Source: Planctomycetota bacterium
GTDB taxonomy: Bacteria; Planctomycetota; UBA8742; SKZP01
DNA length: 8,093 nt
Reading direction: 5' to 3'
Assembly (NCBI GenBank): GCA_007127275.1
Contig: SKZP01000586.1
Location: 1 to 8,093 of the forward strand
Positions 1 to 5,981 of this stretch are shown piece by piece (within the stretch, counting starts at the first letter, position 1; every line of letters starts with the position of its first letter). A program made the position numbers and the translations under genes. The notes under the pieces are model-generated. The model ran no database searches. It saw nothing but the letters and a program-made list of their open reading frames with translations, and had not been told where the DNA came from.

Positions 1-189
1 CGCTACGCCGAGTTGGTCCCACGGCTTGCACCACAATTGAAAAAGGCCGGCTGCGCCTGGCTCGTGCTCGCCGGTCATGCCGGAGCGCAGGCCGAGGTAT
101 GGCAAGCCGCCGGACTCGACCAAACGATCTCCCGCGGCTCCGACGTTCTCGCCATTCTTCGCCAATGGCACGCCAAGCTCGGCGTGTGA
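1..189 (+). CDS. mutA: Methylmalonyl-CoA mutase small subunit, C-terminal end (5' truncated by window edge)
   Basis: Only the last 62 residues are in the window; the frame is open from base 1 to TGA at 187-189. The segment reads as the end of a B12-binding (flavodoxin-like) domain: a predicted helix (PQLKKAGCAW), a strand with a glycine turn (LVLAGHAG), then AEVWQAAGLDQTISRGSDVL and a final helix ending in LGV. This is the usual ending of the small, non-catalytic subunit of heterodimeric methylmalonyl-CoA mutase, in which the cobalamin domain is degenerate. The large subunit normally ends differently. The enzyme interconverts methylmalonyl-CoA and succinyl-CoA in the cytoplasm using adenosylcobalamin. 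The catalytic subunit gene, often placed just after mutA, is not downstream here. The cobalamin-binding histidine region lies outside the window, so its state cannot be judged. Subunit assignment is by pattern recognition. Confidence 0.75.
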   Translation, partial: RYAELVPRLAPQLKKAGCAWLVLAGHAGAQAEVWQAAGLDQTISRGSDVLAILRQWHAKLGV

Positions 190-665
190 CGAAGTCCGCC
201 ACCGCGTGCATCCAACTGTACCTCCCGGCAGAGTCGGCCGCGGGTCGCCCCGGGCGGCAGCGGCCACCCGAATGCCGCGACGTTTCCGGCCGGCGGCAGC
301 CACATGCGGGCCCCGGTGTAGTTCCGCGTTTGGTGCACACCGCGTGGACGCAACCGCACGTTGAAACCGTTCGTGTAAACAGGCGTGCGGTATGGCACCC
401 CCGACGAATGCGGCGTGGTTTGCGGTGTGTCGTCGACGTCGTGTGGCTGGTCACACCCGCGACGCGGCGGTTACGGAGGTTGGGGGAAGTGGCCTCTAGG
501 CAAGGGAATAACCGCAAGGCATATTAAGAGGGCGCGCTCCTTGCCACCTTATGTACCGCACCATGTTGCCGCTTGCGGCGATTGTTGACGGTACGCTGGC
601 ACATGGAAGACGAGCGCGACACCGTTGGTGCTCGTCGCGCAATCAACCAGGACAGAAACGCGACA
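190..665. other. Intergenic region between mutA and the membrane protein gene
   Basis: No convincing gene on either strand. Plus-strand frames here are arginine- and proline-rich without protein-like composition. A minus-strand frame ending in the mutA 3' end (398 down to 75) is discussed among the findings. The A/T-richer stretch around 505-530 (AATAACCGCAAGGCATATTAAG) stands out against the GC-rich surroundings and could hold a promoter for the next gene, but I see no clear -35/-10 pair. A TTGACG lies at about 585. In-frame starts at 573 and 603 could extend the next gene into this region. Confidence 0.5.
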
Positions 666-1334
666 ATGAACTACCGCCATTTCGACTTCCCCAACAGCCA
701 AGGCAACCGAGACATGCGTCCGCGCGGCTCCTCCGCCGCCACGGGCTCCGCCGGTTCCTACATGGTCGTGATGGTGCTTGTCTCGTTGCTTGCCATGGTA
801 TTCGCCATTGCCGCCGTGGCAGCCTTGTCGAAGGCAAGGCCCAGTGAGCCGTCGCCGTCGTACAGCCGCAACGCGGCAACGGGTGGCGGCCCGGAAGTCG
901 GAGGCGAGACGCCGTTTCTCGCCCCGCGGGAGCGCAACGAAGTCGACGCCGGGGCAGTGAAGGCTACGCCGGAGCATCCCGCGTTTGCGAACGCAAAGGC
1001 AGTGGCCGCACGTGTTGCGAACGGGCTCGAAGCCTACGTCGAGCGCCACGGCAAACTGGCGGGCTTCAAGCCCGGCCGGATCTACCGCCTTTCCGCTTCC
1101 GTACATACGCCTGCGGGAACCCGTTCGTTGCGCGACCTCCTCGAACTCGAAAAAGCACCAGAAATGCCCGGCGACGAGACAACGCTCGACATTGAGAAGG
1201 ATATGCTGGTGGTCTCCCTTCCGAAGTCGGAGTGGATTGTCGAGGTATACGTGCGCATTGACGGGGAGCGCTACACCTACCGCCTTTATCACGACGGCAT
1301 TGAAGAGTATCTGGACCATTATGCCCGGCGCTAG
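666..1334 (+). CDS. Hypothetical single-pass membrane protein
   Basis: I do not recognise this gene. From ATG 666 it encodes 222 residues: a short polar N-terminus rich in Asn, Arg, Gly and Ser, one strong hydrophobic segment at about residues 32-54 (Met, Val, Leu and Ala rich), a Pro/Ser/Gly linker with SEPSPSYS, then a soluble domain of about 120 residues. The soluble domain has a helix (ANAKAVAARVANGLEAYVE) followed by alternating strand-like stretches such as RIYRLSASVHT, DMLVVSLPKSEWIVEVYVRI and ERYTYRLYHDGIEEYLD, and ends YARR. The likely topology is an inner-membrane anchor with the soluble domain outside. Start choice is uncertain. ATG 603 and ATG 573 are in frame, and only a weak AGGA (649-652) precedes 666. 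The extra N-terminal residues look less protein-like, so I prefer 666. Composition matches its neighbours, so there is no sign of transfer. Both flanking gaps are long, suggesting its own transcript. Confidence 0.7.
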   Translation: MNYRHFDFPNSQGNRDMRPRGSSAATGSAGSYMVVMVLVSLLAMVFAIAAVAALSKARPSEPSPSYSRNAATGGGPEVGGETPFLAPRERNEVDAGAVKATPEHPAFANAKAVAARVANGLEAYVERHGKLAGFKPGRIYRLSASVHTPAGTRSLRDLLELEKAPEMPGDETTLDIEKDMLVVSLPKSEWIVEVYVRIDGERYTYRLYHDGIEEYLDHYARR

Positions 1335-1353
1335 CGTTGTGTCATGCCTAATT

Positions 1354-1379
1354 CTTCGGCTCGAGCATGACGAGCGAAG
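1354..1379 (+). terminator. Possible weak transcription stop (stem-loop without T-run)
   Basis: Twenty bases after the membrane protein stop codon, CTTCGGCTCG (1354-1363) pairs with CGAGCGAAG (1371-1379), with one bulged G and a 7-base loop. No T-run follows, so it is not a classical intrinsic terminator. It could be a 3' stabilising hairpin or chance. Confidence 0.25.
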
Positions 1380-1536
1380 AGTGTGCAAGACGGAGGAACG
1401 TGAGCAGGACAGGCATGCCATTTGGCACGTTGAGCAGCGCAACCGACGACAACGAAGCAAAGTCGAGCCAGTAGTCGCTCAAATTGGGACGCTTAGCGAC
1501 GCGGGTCCGCACGCTCGTCGTGATGGCCAGCTGCCG

Positions 1537-1547
1537 CAAGTGACTTG
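1537..1547. promoter_or_regulatory. Palindrome CAAGTGACTTG, copy 1
   Basis: CAAGT-G-ACTTG is a perfect inverted repeat around one central base. At this copy the symmetry extends one base each side (GCAAGTGACTTGC, 1536-1548). An identical 11-mer occurs at 1795-1805, and I saw no other copy in the window. The symmetry and duplication upstream of lpxB suggest a dimeric-regulator site. That is inference. Confidence 0.3.
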
Positions 1548-1794
1548 CACTCAGATACGGGCAGTGTGTGCGGGTTTGGGTGTGCGTTGCCCCCGAAAGC
1601 TGCCGCCCGAAGTACGTTGCCAATTTAAACCTACGGCGACGCAAACCTTTAGCGGTTTCGGTGCTTCGCCTCGCAGGGCTTGCACCCTGTCTTCGCCTTG
1701 GGCCTGACAACGTACCGGCACTTTCGCAGCCGCCGGGGCCCTTCGCCGTCGCTCCGGTGGTACAAGTTTGCAGGTTCTTCACCGCCTCGTTAAT

Positions 1795-1805
1795 CAAGTG
1801 ACTTG
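1795..1805. promoter_or_regulatory. Palindrome CAAGTGACTTG, copy 2
   Basis: This is the second exact copy of the palindrome, 258 bp after the first and 43 bp before the lpxB GTG start. That position would fit an operator overlapping or just downstream of an lpxB promoter. No regulator gene is nearby to suggest its ligand. Confidence 0.3.
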
Positions 1806-1848
1806 TGCGCAACGCTAGGTCAGCAACACATCACTCCGCCACTCGACC

Positions 1849-3120
1849 GTGTCTCGGCTCTTTCTTTCCGTTCATGAAACCTCCGCCGACCTTGCGAGCG
1901 CCGAGCTTGTCGGTGCCTTGCAGCGTCTGGTCGCCGAGCCGCTCGACGTCGTCGGTCTTGGCGGGCCGCGCTGCGAGGCGGCGGGAGTCGACCTTTGGCG
2001 TGAGACGACGCAGCATGCCTTGCACGGCATTGTCGAGGTCGCCGGCGAAGTGCCGCGGGTGCTGCGTGACATTCGCGACACGGCGGAACGTGTCGCCGCA
2101 TGGCGGCCGGATGTGTGCGTGCTCGTGGATGCGCCGGACTACAACATCCGTTTGGCGAAACGGCTGCGCCGGCTGCTGCCGGGGGTGCCGGTGGTCTACT
2201 TCCTCTGCCCGCAGATTTGGGCGTGGCGGATTGGCCGCATCAGCCAGTTGCGCCGTTACTTCGACAAGCGCTTGTGCATTGCGCCGTTCGAGCCGAGCTG
2301 GTACCGGCAGTACTACACGGACGCGGAGTACATTGGCCACCCGGCGCAGGACCGCATTGCCGCCTACCTCGACGAGGTTGGCCACGACCGCGCCGCGGTG
2401 CGCACGCGCCTCGGACTCGACGCGGACGAGCATGTCGTCGCCGTGTTGCCCGGCAGCCGCGGCAAGGAAATCCGCGGGATGTTGCCACGGCAACTCGCAG
2501 CCCTCGCGCAGTTCAACCGGACGCGCAAGCCAAGCGAGCCGCGTCTGCGCCCCGTCGTTGCCGCCGCGCCGATGCGTGAGCCGCAGGAGTATGCGCCGAC
2601 GCTGGAAGCGTTCGCCGCGCTCGAGCCGCTGCTCGTCCACCCCACGGATGCAGGCGCGCAACGCGGCACCTCCTACGACGCCGTTTACGCCGCCGACGCC
2701 GCCCTCGTCTGCTCCGGCACCGCCTCGCTGGAGACGGCCCTGCTAGGCTGCCCGCAGGTGGTCGGTTACCGCCTGCATTGGCTTACCGGCTTGATCGGCG
2801 AAATCCTCGTGCAAGTGCGCTACGCCTCGCTCGTCAACCTTGTCCTCGGTCGCGAAGCGGTGCCGGAACGGCTGCAGCGCAACTGCACCGTAGACAAGCT
2901 CGCCGACGCCCTCGTCAAGATCCACGAGCCGGCCACCGCCGCACGCATCCAGGCCGACTACGCGGAGCTGTACCGCAAGCTGGGTCCGCCGGGTGCCGCA
3001 ACCCGCGCCGCGGAGAGCATCGCCGCCACCTACCTGGGCGACGCGCCGTCAAACCAAACGGCACACACCGCAACGGCACACACCACCGGCTGGGTCCGAA
3101 TCCGCGAGCCCCTACGCTGA
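1849..3120 (+). CDS. lpxB: Lipid-A-disaccharide synthase (GT19 family), divergent N-terminus
   Basis: This 423-residue protein matches LpxB, which joins UDP-2,3-diacylglucosamine and lipid X into the lipid A disaccharide at the inner face of the cytoplasmic membrane. Visible family landmarks in order are VDAPDYN (93-99), CPQIWAW (120-126), the GHP turn (163-165), LPGSR (200-204, start of the nucleotide-binding half), SGTASLE (289-295), SLVNLVLG, and PERLQ (339-343) with the conserved Glu. The N-terminal glycine motif is unusual: families normally show G-E-x-S-G-D, but here it reads SVHETSADL (7-15), keeping E, S and D and losing both glycines. The GTG start is forced, because a TAG lies in frame at 1816-1818 and no other start codon intervenes. 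No Shine-Dalgarno sequence is visible. A tail of about 25 residues rich in Thr, Ala and His (TAHTATAHT, encoded by a 13-base direct repeat at 3057-3069 and 3072-3084) exceeds the usual length of about 380. No other lpx genes are in the window. Confidence 0.88.
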   Translation: MSRLFLSVHETSADLASAELVGALQRLVAEPLDVVGLGGPRCEAAGVDLWRETTQHALHGIVEVAGEVPRVLRDIRDTAERVAAWRPDVCVLVDAPDYNIRLAKRLRRLLPGVPVVYFLCPQIWAWRIGRISQLRRYFDKRLCIAPFEPSWYRQYYTDAEYIGHPAQDRIAAYLDEVGHDRAAVRTRLGLDADEHVVAVLPGSRGKEIRGMLPRQLAALAQFNRTRKPSEPRLRPVVAAAPMREPQEYAPTLEAFAALEPLLVHPTDAGAQRGTSYDAVYAADAALVCSGTASLETALLGCPQVVGYRLHWLTGLIGEILVQVRYASLVNLVLGREAVPERLQRNCTVDKLADALVKIHEPATAARIQADYAELYRKLGPPGAATRAAESIAATYLGDAPSNQTAHTATAHTTGWVRIREPLR

Positions 3121-3140
3121 CGAGTGCGTACAGGACGGTG

Positions 3141-3270
3141 CAAACCCGTTGTCAAATGGGATTCGCAATAAGTCCACGGACTGCGGCCCGTGGGTCGCTC
3201 TGGAAATCCACCCACGGGCCGCAGCCCGTGGGCTTGGAAAATAACGAATCCCAAACGCGACGGGGTTTGG
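3141..3270. repeat. Nested inverted repeat 1 (CCCACGGGC-type palindrome pair)
   Basis: The core is a perfect 15-bp inverted repeat: CTGCGGCCCGTGGGT (3181-3195) against ACCCACGGGCCGCAG (3210-3224), with a 14-base loop. Pairing continues outward imperfectly through 3170-3180 against 3225-3235, then GGGATTCG (3158-3165) against CGAATCCC (3245-3252), and CAAACCC near 3141 against GGGTTTG ending about 3269. Each arm is itself a small palindrome (CCCACGGGC-CGCA-GCCCGTGGG on the right, a decayed version on the left). The stretch can therefore fold either as one long hairpin or as two short ones. It starts 21 bases after the lpxB stop. It could act as an RNA 3' end structure or be a non-autonomous mobile repeat. 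Confidence 0.8.
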
Positions 3271-3367
3271 TGACACGTGCTTCACGTTCTGGCGGATGCA
3301 TATTGACGTCGGCGGCGCGGGGCGCGAGACTGCGCCCCGGATTGACGCTCGGCTTGGGCGGCTGCAG

Positions 3368-3531
3368 CCTAGTAGCCCGTCAAGATTGAATCCGTGGTGT
3401 GCAGGTGACCAACAAGCCCACGGGCTTCGCCCGTGGGTCGGACCCTGTTTGCGCCCCCGACCCACGGGCGACGACCGTGGGCTTGGTAGTCACCTGCACA
3501 TCCACGGAATCATTCATGACGGGCTACGAGG
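3368..3531. repeat. Nested inverted repeat 2, arms of about 75 bp
   Basis: The left arm 3368-3441 and right arm 3457-3531 are reverse complements with about 8 mismatches and one single-base indel by eye. They are separated by a 15-base loop. The inner end of each arm holds the same 25-base palindromic unit as in the upstream repeat: AAGCCCACGGGC-TTC-GCCCGTGGGT at 3414-3438 and its inverse at 3460-3484. The outer parts (GTAGCCCGTCA, TCCGTGG, TGTGCAGGTGA and their complements) are not shared with repeat 1. The design of paired palindromic units in opposite orientation within longer inverted arms resembles REP/BIME doublets or a MITE. No transposase gene lies nearby. Confidence 0.85.
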
Positions 3532-3650
3532 CGAGCGTAGGACGCACGCGCCGCGAGCTTGAAGGGGGCGAGGTCATGCGCTGGGTGGGCGTTACTGTGA
3601 GCGGGCGCCGACAAGTACGGGACCCGTTGCTGCGCCCTGCGGGGTGGCCC

Positions 3651-3683
3651 TTGGCGGGGCCGGGCTGTGTGGTAGGATCTACC
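3651..3683 (+). promoter_or_regulatory. Candidate promoter with overlapping palindrome
   Basis: TTGGCG (3651-3656) and TAGGAT (3673-3678) are separated by 16 bases and resemble a sigma-70-type -35/-10 pair about 80 bases upstream of the Minf_1886-family start. The -10 is embedded in a palindrome, GGTAG-GAT-CTACC (3671-3683), that a repressor could occupy. The match is moderate and unverified. Confidence 0.35.
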
Positions 3684-3757
3684 AGGTAGAGAGCGGAGTG
3701 CCCGCAGTGTCGTTGACGACGGTGACGGCACTGCGGCAGCGGAGAGTGTCAAGCAGG

Positions 3758-4342
3758 ATGCCTACGATTAACGACCCTCTTGCGCCGATTCTTGCGGCCG
3801 ATACCCGCTATGCGCGGCAAGCGTACCACTTTCTCGACGAAGCGGTGCGGTACACCGTGCACATGCTCGGGCTCGACCGCCCCGACGTCGAGGACCGACA
3901 CGTCAGCGGCCAACAGCTGCTCGAGGGAATCCGCCGGCTCGGACTGGAGCGCTTCGGGTACCTTGCCCGAACGGTCTTCGAATCCTGGGGGGTGATGCGC
4001 ACCGAGGATTGGGGCGAGATCGTTTTCAACCTGGTCGAGGGCAGGTTGATGAACAAGACCGAGCGCGACTCGCGCGAAGACTTCGCGCACGGCTACGACT
4101 TCGCTGCCGTGTTCGAGGAAGCGTATTTCCGCGACGGCCTCTACCGTGACGACGAGGAAGTGTACGTAGCGACCTCCACCATCTCGCCAGCGTCCCTCGA
4201 CGAATTGCGGACCCGCCTCGAAGAAGCGAGTGCGGGCGACGTGACGGAAGACGAGGGCGAAGTAGGGGAGGAGCGCGACATGGAGGATCACGACTACGGA
4301 AACGGCAACGGCAACAACAACAACGGTGCGCCCAACGAGTAG
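3758..4342 (+). CDS. Minf_1886 / Plancto_Ver_chp family protein with low-complexity acidic tail
   Basis: This 194-residue cytoplasmic protein has unknown biochemical function. The first 125 or so residues match the Planctomycetes/Verrucomicrobia-restricted family annotated as Minf_1886 (TIGR04138). Recognisable blocks are YHFLDEAVRYT (23-33), HVSGQQLLEGIRRLGLERFG (48-67), TVFESWGVMRTEDWGEIVFN (72-91) and KTERDSREDFAHGYDF (100-115). The family is typically about 130 residues. Here it is followed by a Ser/Thr-containing linker, an acidic stretch (about 148-180) and an Asn/Gly run (GNGNGNNNNGAPNE, 181-194). ATG 3758 is chosen because GGAGAG (3741-3746) precedes it and the family begins at this point; ATG 3644 is in frame but adds unrelated residues. 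The universal stress protein gene follows on the same strand after 153 bp and may be co-transcribed. There are no membrane segments or signal peptide. Confidence 0.88.
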   Translation: MPTINDPLAPILAADTRYARQAYHFLDEAVRYTVHMLGLDRPDVEDRHVSGQQLLEGIRRLGLERFGYLARTVFESWGVMRTEDWGEIVFNLVEGRLMNKTERDSREDFAHGYDFAAVFEEAYFRDGLYRDDEEVYVATSTISPASLDELRTRLEEASAGDVTEDEGEVGEERDMEDHDYGNGNGNNNNGAPNE

Positions 4343-4495
4343 GAGGCGCGTCGCCCACCCGACTTACCAAACCTCACCATCTACGCCGACAACATGGTCG
4401 GCAACCGGCGCGTCCGACTCTTCGTAGGGCCGCGACCGAATCACCCGAGCGCTTCTCGCTCCCCGAACGCTCGGCCATCACCCGGAGCCACGACC

Positions 4496-5365
4496 ATGCT
4501 TGCAAGCGTCATTAGCCTCATTGACGGCTCCGGCCCTTCCGAGTCAGCGTTAGACGCAGCGGCGCGGCTCGCCGTGCGTGCCTCGTTGTCGTTGCACGGC
4601 TTGTTCATTGAGGACGAGCGCCAATTCACCTACTTTCCGCCGGTGACCGCCATGGGCGTCGGGCTCGGCACCGCACCGACCGTAGCGGTTCCCTTGCCTG
4701 CCGACGAGTACGCTCGGGTGGAGCGCGAAGTGCGCGGCCTTCGCGAGCGGGCCGAGGAGTCGTTTCAGAGGCGTTGCGCGGCGCACGACATCCACGGGCG
4801 CTTCCAGTCGACCCGCGGTGACGTGATTGACGAAATGATTGTTGCCGCCCGGCGCAACGGCCTCGTCGTCATGGGCTGCCGCCGCCGGGGTGCTCCGGAA
4901 GGGGCGACGAACCCCGGCTCGAAAATTGAGCCGTTGTTGCGTGCCACGCCGCGGCCGCTGCTGCTCACCCCGGAGGGGACGTGGATGGATGAAGCCGGCG
5001 GCACGGTGATGCTCGCCTACGACGGCTCGACCGCGGCGCTGCGCGCGCTCCCCTTGGCGGGATGGATGGCGCAGCTTTTCGGCAGTTCCGTCGAGGTGGT
5101 GGTGGTCGAGGACGACAAGGAGCGCTTGCAGTTGTTGCACGAAGAGGCGTTCGCCTACCTCGAGCCCTACGGCATGGAAATCACGCAAACCAGCCAGAGC
5201 GGCCGAGCCTGGAAGCGCCTCGTCCACCTCGCCGAGCAGCGCCAAACCCGATGCATGGTCATGGGCGCCTTCGGCCACTACCGCATTTCCGAGTGGATCT
5301 TCGGCAGCACCACCACGAACGTCCTCGAGCACCTACCCTGCCCGGTGCTGTTGACGCGCCCTTGA
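4496..5365 (+). CDS. Universal stress protein, tandem two-domain (UspA family)
   Basis: The 289-residue cytoplasmic protein has two Usp domains in tandem (about 1-160 and 168-289). Domain 1 begins MLASVISLIDGSGPSESALDAA and ends with MGCRRRG (126-132) and PRPLLLTP; its glycine loop is degenerate. Domain 2 begins with GGTVMLAYDGS (Asp176 in the position expected to contact adenine). It carries an intact ATP-binding signature, G-x2-G-x9-G-S, at 257-271 (GAFGHYRISEWIFGS), and ends HLPCPVLLTRP. Such proteins bind ATP or AMP and support survival under stress, without a single defined reaction. Asymmetric tandem Usps with one ATP-competent domain are common. ATG 4496 is preferred over the in-frame ATG 4394 because GGAG (4483-4486) is well placed and the domain starts there. 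The 153-bp leader contains a small hairpin (4385-4402). A convergent HU gene lies downstream. Confidence 0.9.
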   Translation: MLASVISLIDGSGPSESALDAAARLAVRASLSLHGLFIEDERQFTYFPPVTAMGVGLGTAPTVAVPLPADEYARVEREVRGLRERAEESFQRRCAAHDIHGRFQSTRGDVIDEMIVAARRNGLVVMGCRRRGAPEGATNPGSKIEPLLRATPRPLLLTPEGTWMDEAGGTVMLAYDGSTAALRALPLAGWMAQLFGSSVEVVVVEDDKERLQLLHEEAFAYLEPYGMEITQTSQSGRAWKRLVHLAEQRQTRCMVMGAFGHYRISEWIFGSTTTNVLEHLPCPVLLTRP

Positions 5366-5617
5366 CATCGCAGCAAGCCGAGGGGCTTCGTCCGAATGCC
5401 GTGGGAAGGTTTGACGACAACGACTGGTAGCGAGCTTTGGATGCACTGAGGTGCAGCGCATGAAAACACGTTCTTAGGAGCGACTCGTCACGCCTTCACG
5501 GCTGATCTGTCTCCGCCTTGCATAGCCTTCACTCGTGACGCACAACGTTCGGAAGGTATTTCCTGTCAGCTCGCCTTCTCGGCAGATCCGCGTGAGTGCG
5601 GCTGGTGCGAATGCTGA

Positions 5618-5959
5618 CTACGCCTCCTCGTCGTCCACGGGGGCTTGCTTGAGGCTGTCGCGCAAATTCGCGACGTTCTTGGCAACACGCTCTTCCATCT
5701 TGCGGCCAGCCTTGAAATGAATAACGAACTTGGCCGGCACCTCGATCTCCTCGCCGGTCTTGGGGTTGCGGGCTTTGCGGGCCTTGCGCAGGCGAACTTC
5801 GAAAACGCCGAAGTTGCGCAATTCAATTCGTCCCGACTCAGCGATCGCTTCGATCAAAGTGTCGAGTGTTCCCTGAACAATCTTCTTTGTGTCCACTTGC
5901 GTAAGCTCGAATTGCTTTGCCAATTCCAGAACAATGTCTTTTTTAGTCTTTTTTGCCAC
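5618..5959 (-). CDS. HU/IHF-family DNA-binding protein
   Basis: The 113-residue histone-like protein bends DNA as a dimer in the nucleoid. The N-terminal helical part is AKKTKKDIVLELAKQ...LTQVDTKKIVQGTLDTL. It is followed by the family signature GRIELRNFGVFEVRLRKARKA (43-63), the beta-arm tip RNPKTGE (64-70) whose proline intercalates into DNA, then VPAKFVIHFKAGRKMEERV. The protein exceeds the usual 90-95 residues by a C-terminal tail ending APVDDEEA, which is acidic. The GTG start at 5959 is chosen because the family consensus begins there (M-AKKTKKDI) and GGGAG lies just upstream; the upstream ATG at 6334 would add an implausible cysteine-rich leader. It could be HU or an IHF-like subunit, and sequence reading alone cannot separate them. 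The gene is divergent from the TPR lipoprotein gene and convergent with usp, so it is probably monocistronic. Confidence 0.93.
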   Translation of the reverse strand: MAKKTKKDIVLELAKQFELTQVDTKKIVQGTLDTLIEAIAESGRIELRNFGVFEVRLRKARKARNPKTGEEIEVPAKFVIHFKAGRKMEERVAKNVANLRDSLKQAPVDDEEA

Positions 5960-5981
5960 CCTACGCTCCCAAATGAACTTG

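Larger units (their letters stand above)
1335..1848. other. 514-bp intergenic region upstream of lpxB
   Basis: I find no convincing gene here. A minus-strand frame (1812 to 1348, 154 codons) and a plus-strand frame (1568-1801, 77 codons) are open but lack ribosome binding sites and recognisable content. The region is somewhat less GC-rich than the coding parts. It holds two copies of an 11-bp palindrome (1537-1547 and 1795-1805), a small palindrome TGCCATTTGGCA (1416-1427), and a hairpin-prone stretch around 1673-1688 (CAGGG...CCCTG). The promoter of lpxB should lie here, but I cannot point to a -35/-10 pair. Confidence 0.5.

Noticed and set aside
190..572. Plus-strand frames such as 99-527
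   Set aside because: They overlap mutA in another frame, are rich in Arg and Pro, and lack start signals.
549..1460. Long minus-strand open frame (303 codons)
   Set aside because: It lies antisense to the membrane protein gene, is Arg/His/Cys-rich without fold-like patterns, and has no ribosome binding site. It is explained by high GC content.
1348..1812. Minus-strand frame of 154 codons in the gap before lpxB
   Set aside because: Its end (YWLDFASLSSVALLNV) looks mildly protein-like, but the first half is Arg/Thr low-grade sequence. There is no ribosome binding site and I recognise no family.
1831..2661. Minus-strand frame of 276 codons
   Set aside because: It is the antisense shadow of lpxB, whose own frame carries clear GT19 motifs.
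3141..3531. CRISPR array
   Set aside because: The repeated units alternate in orientation, number only four and have unequal spacing. There are no direct repeats with uniform spacers and no cas genes.
4550..5332. Minus-strand frame of 260 codons
   Set aside because: It is the antisense shadow of the universal stress protein gene.
5374..5390. Terminator for usp (AAGCC-GAGG-GGCTT)
   Set aside because: The stem is only 5 bp and has no T-run. It is too weak to call, and the rest of 5366-5617 shows nothing more convincing.
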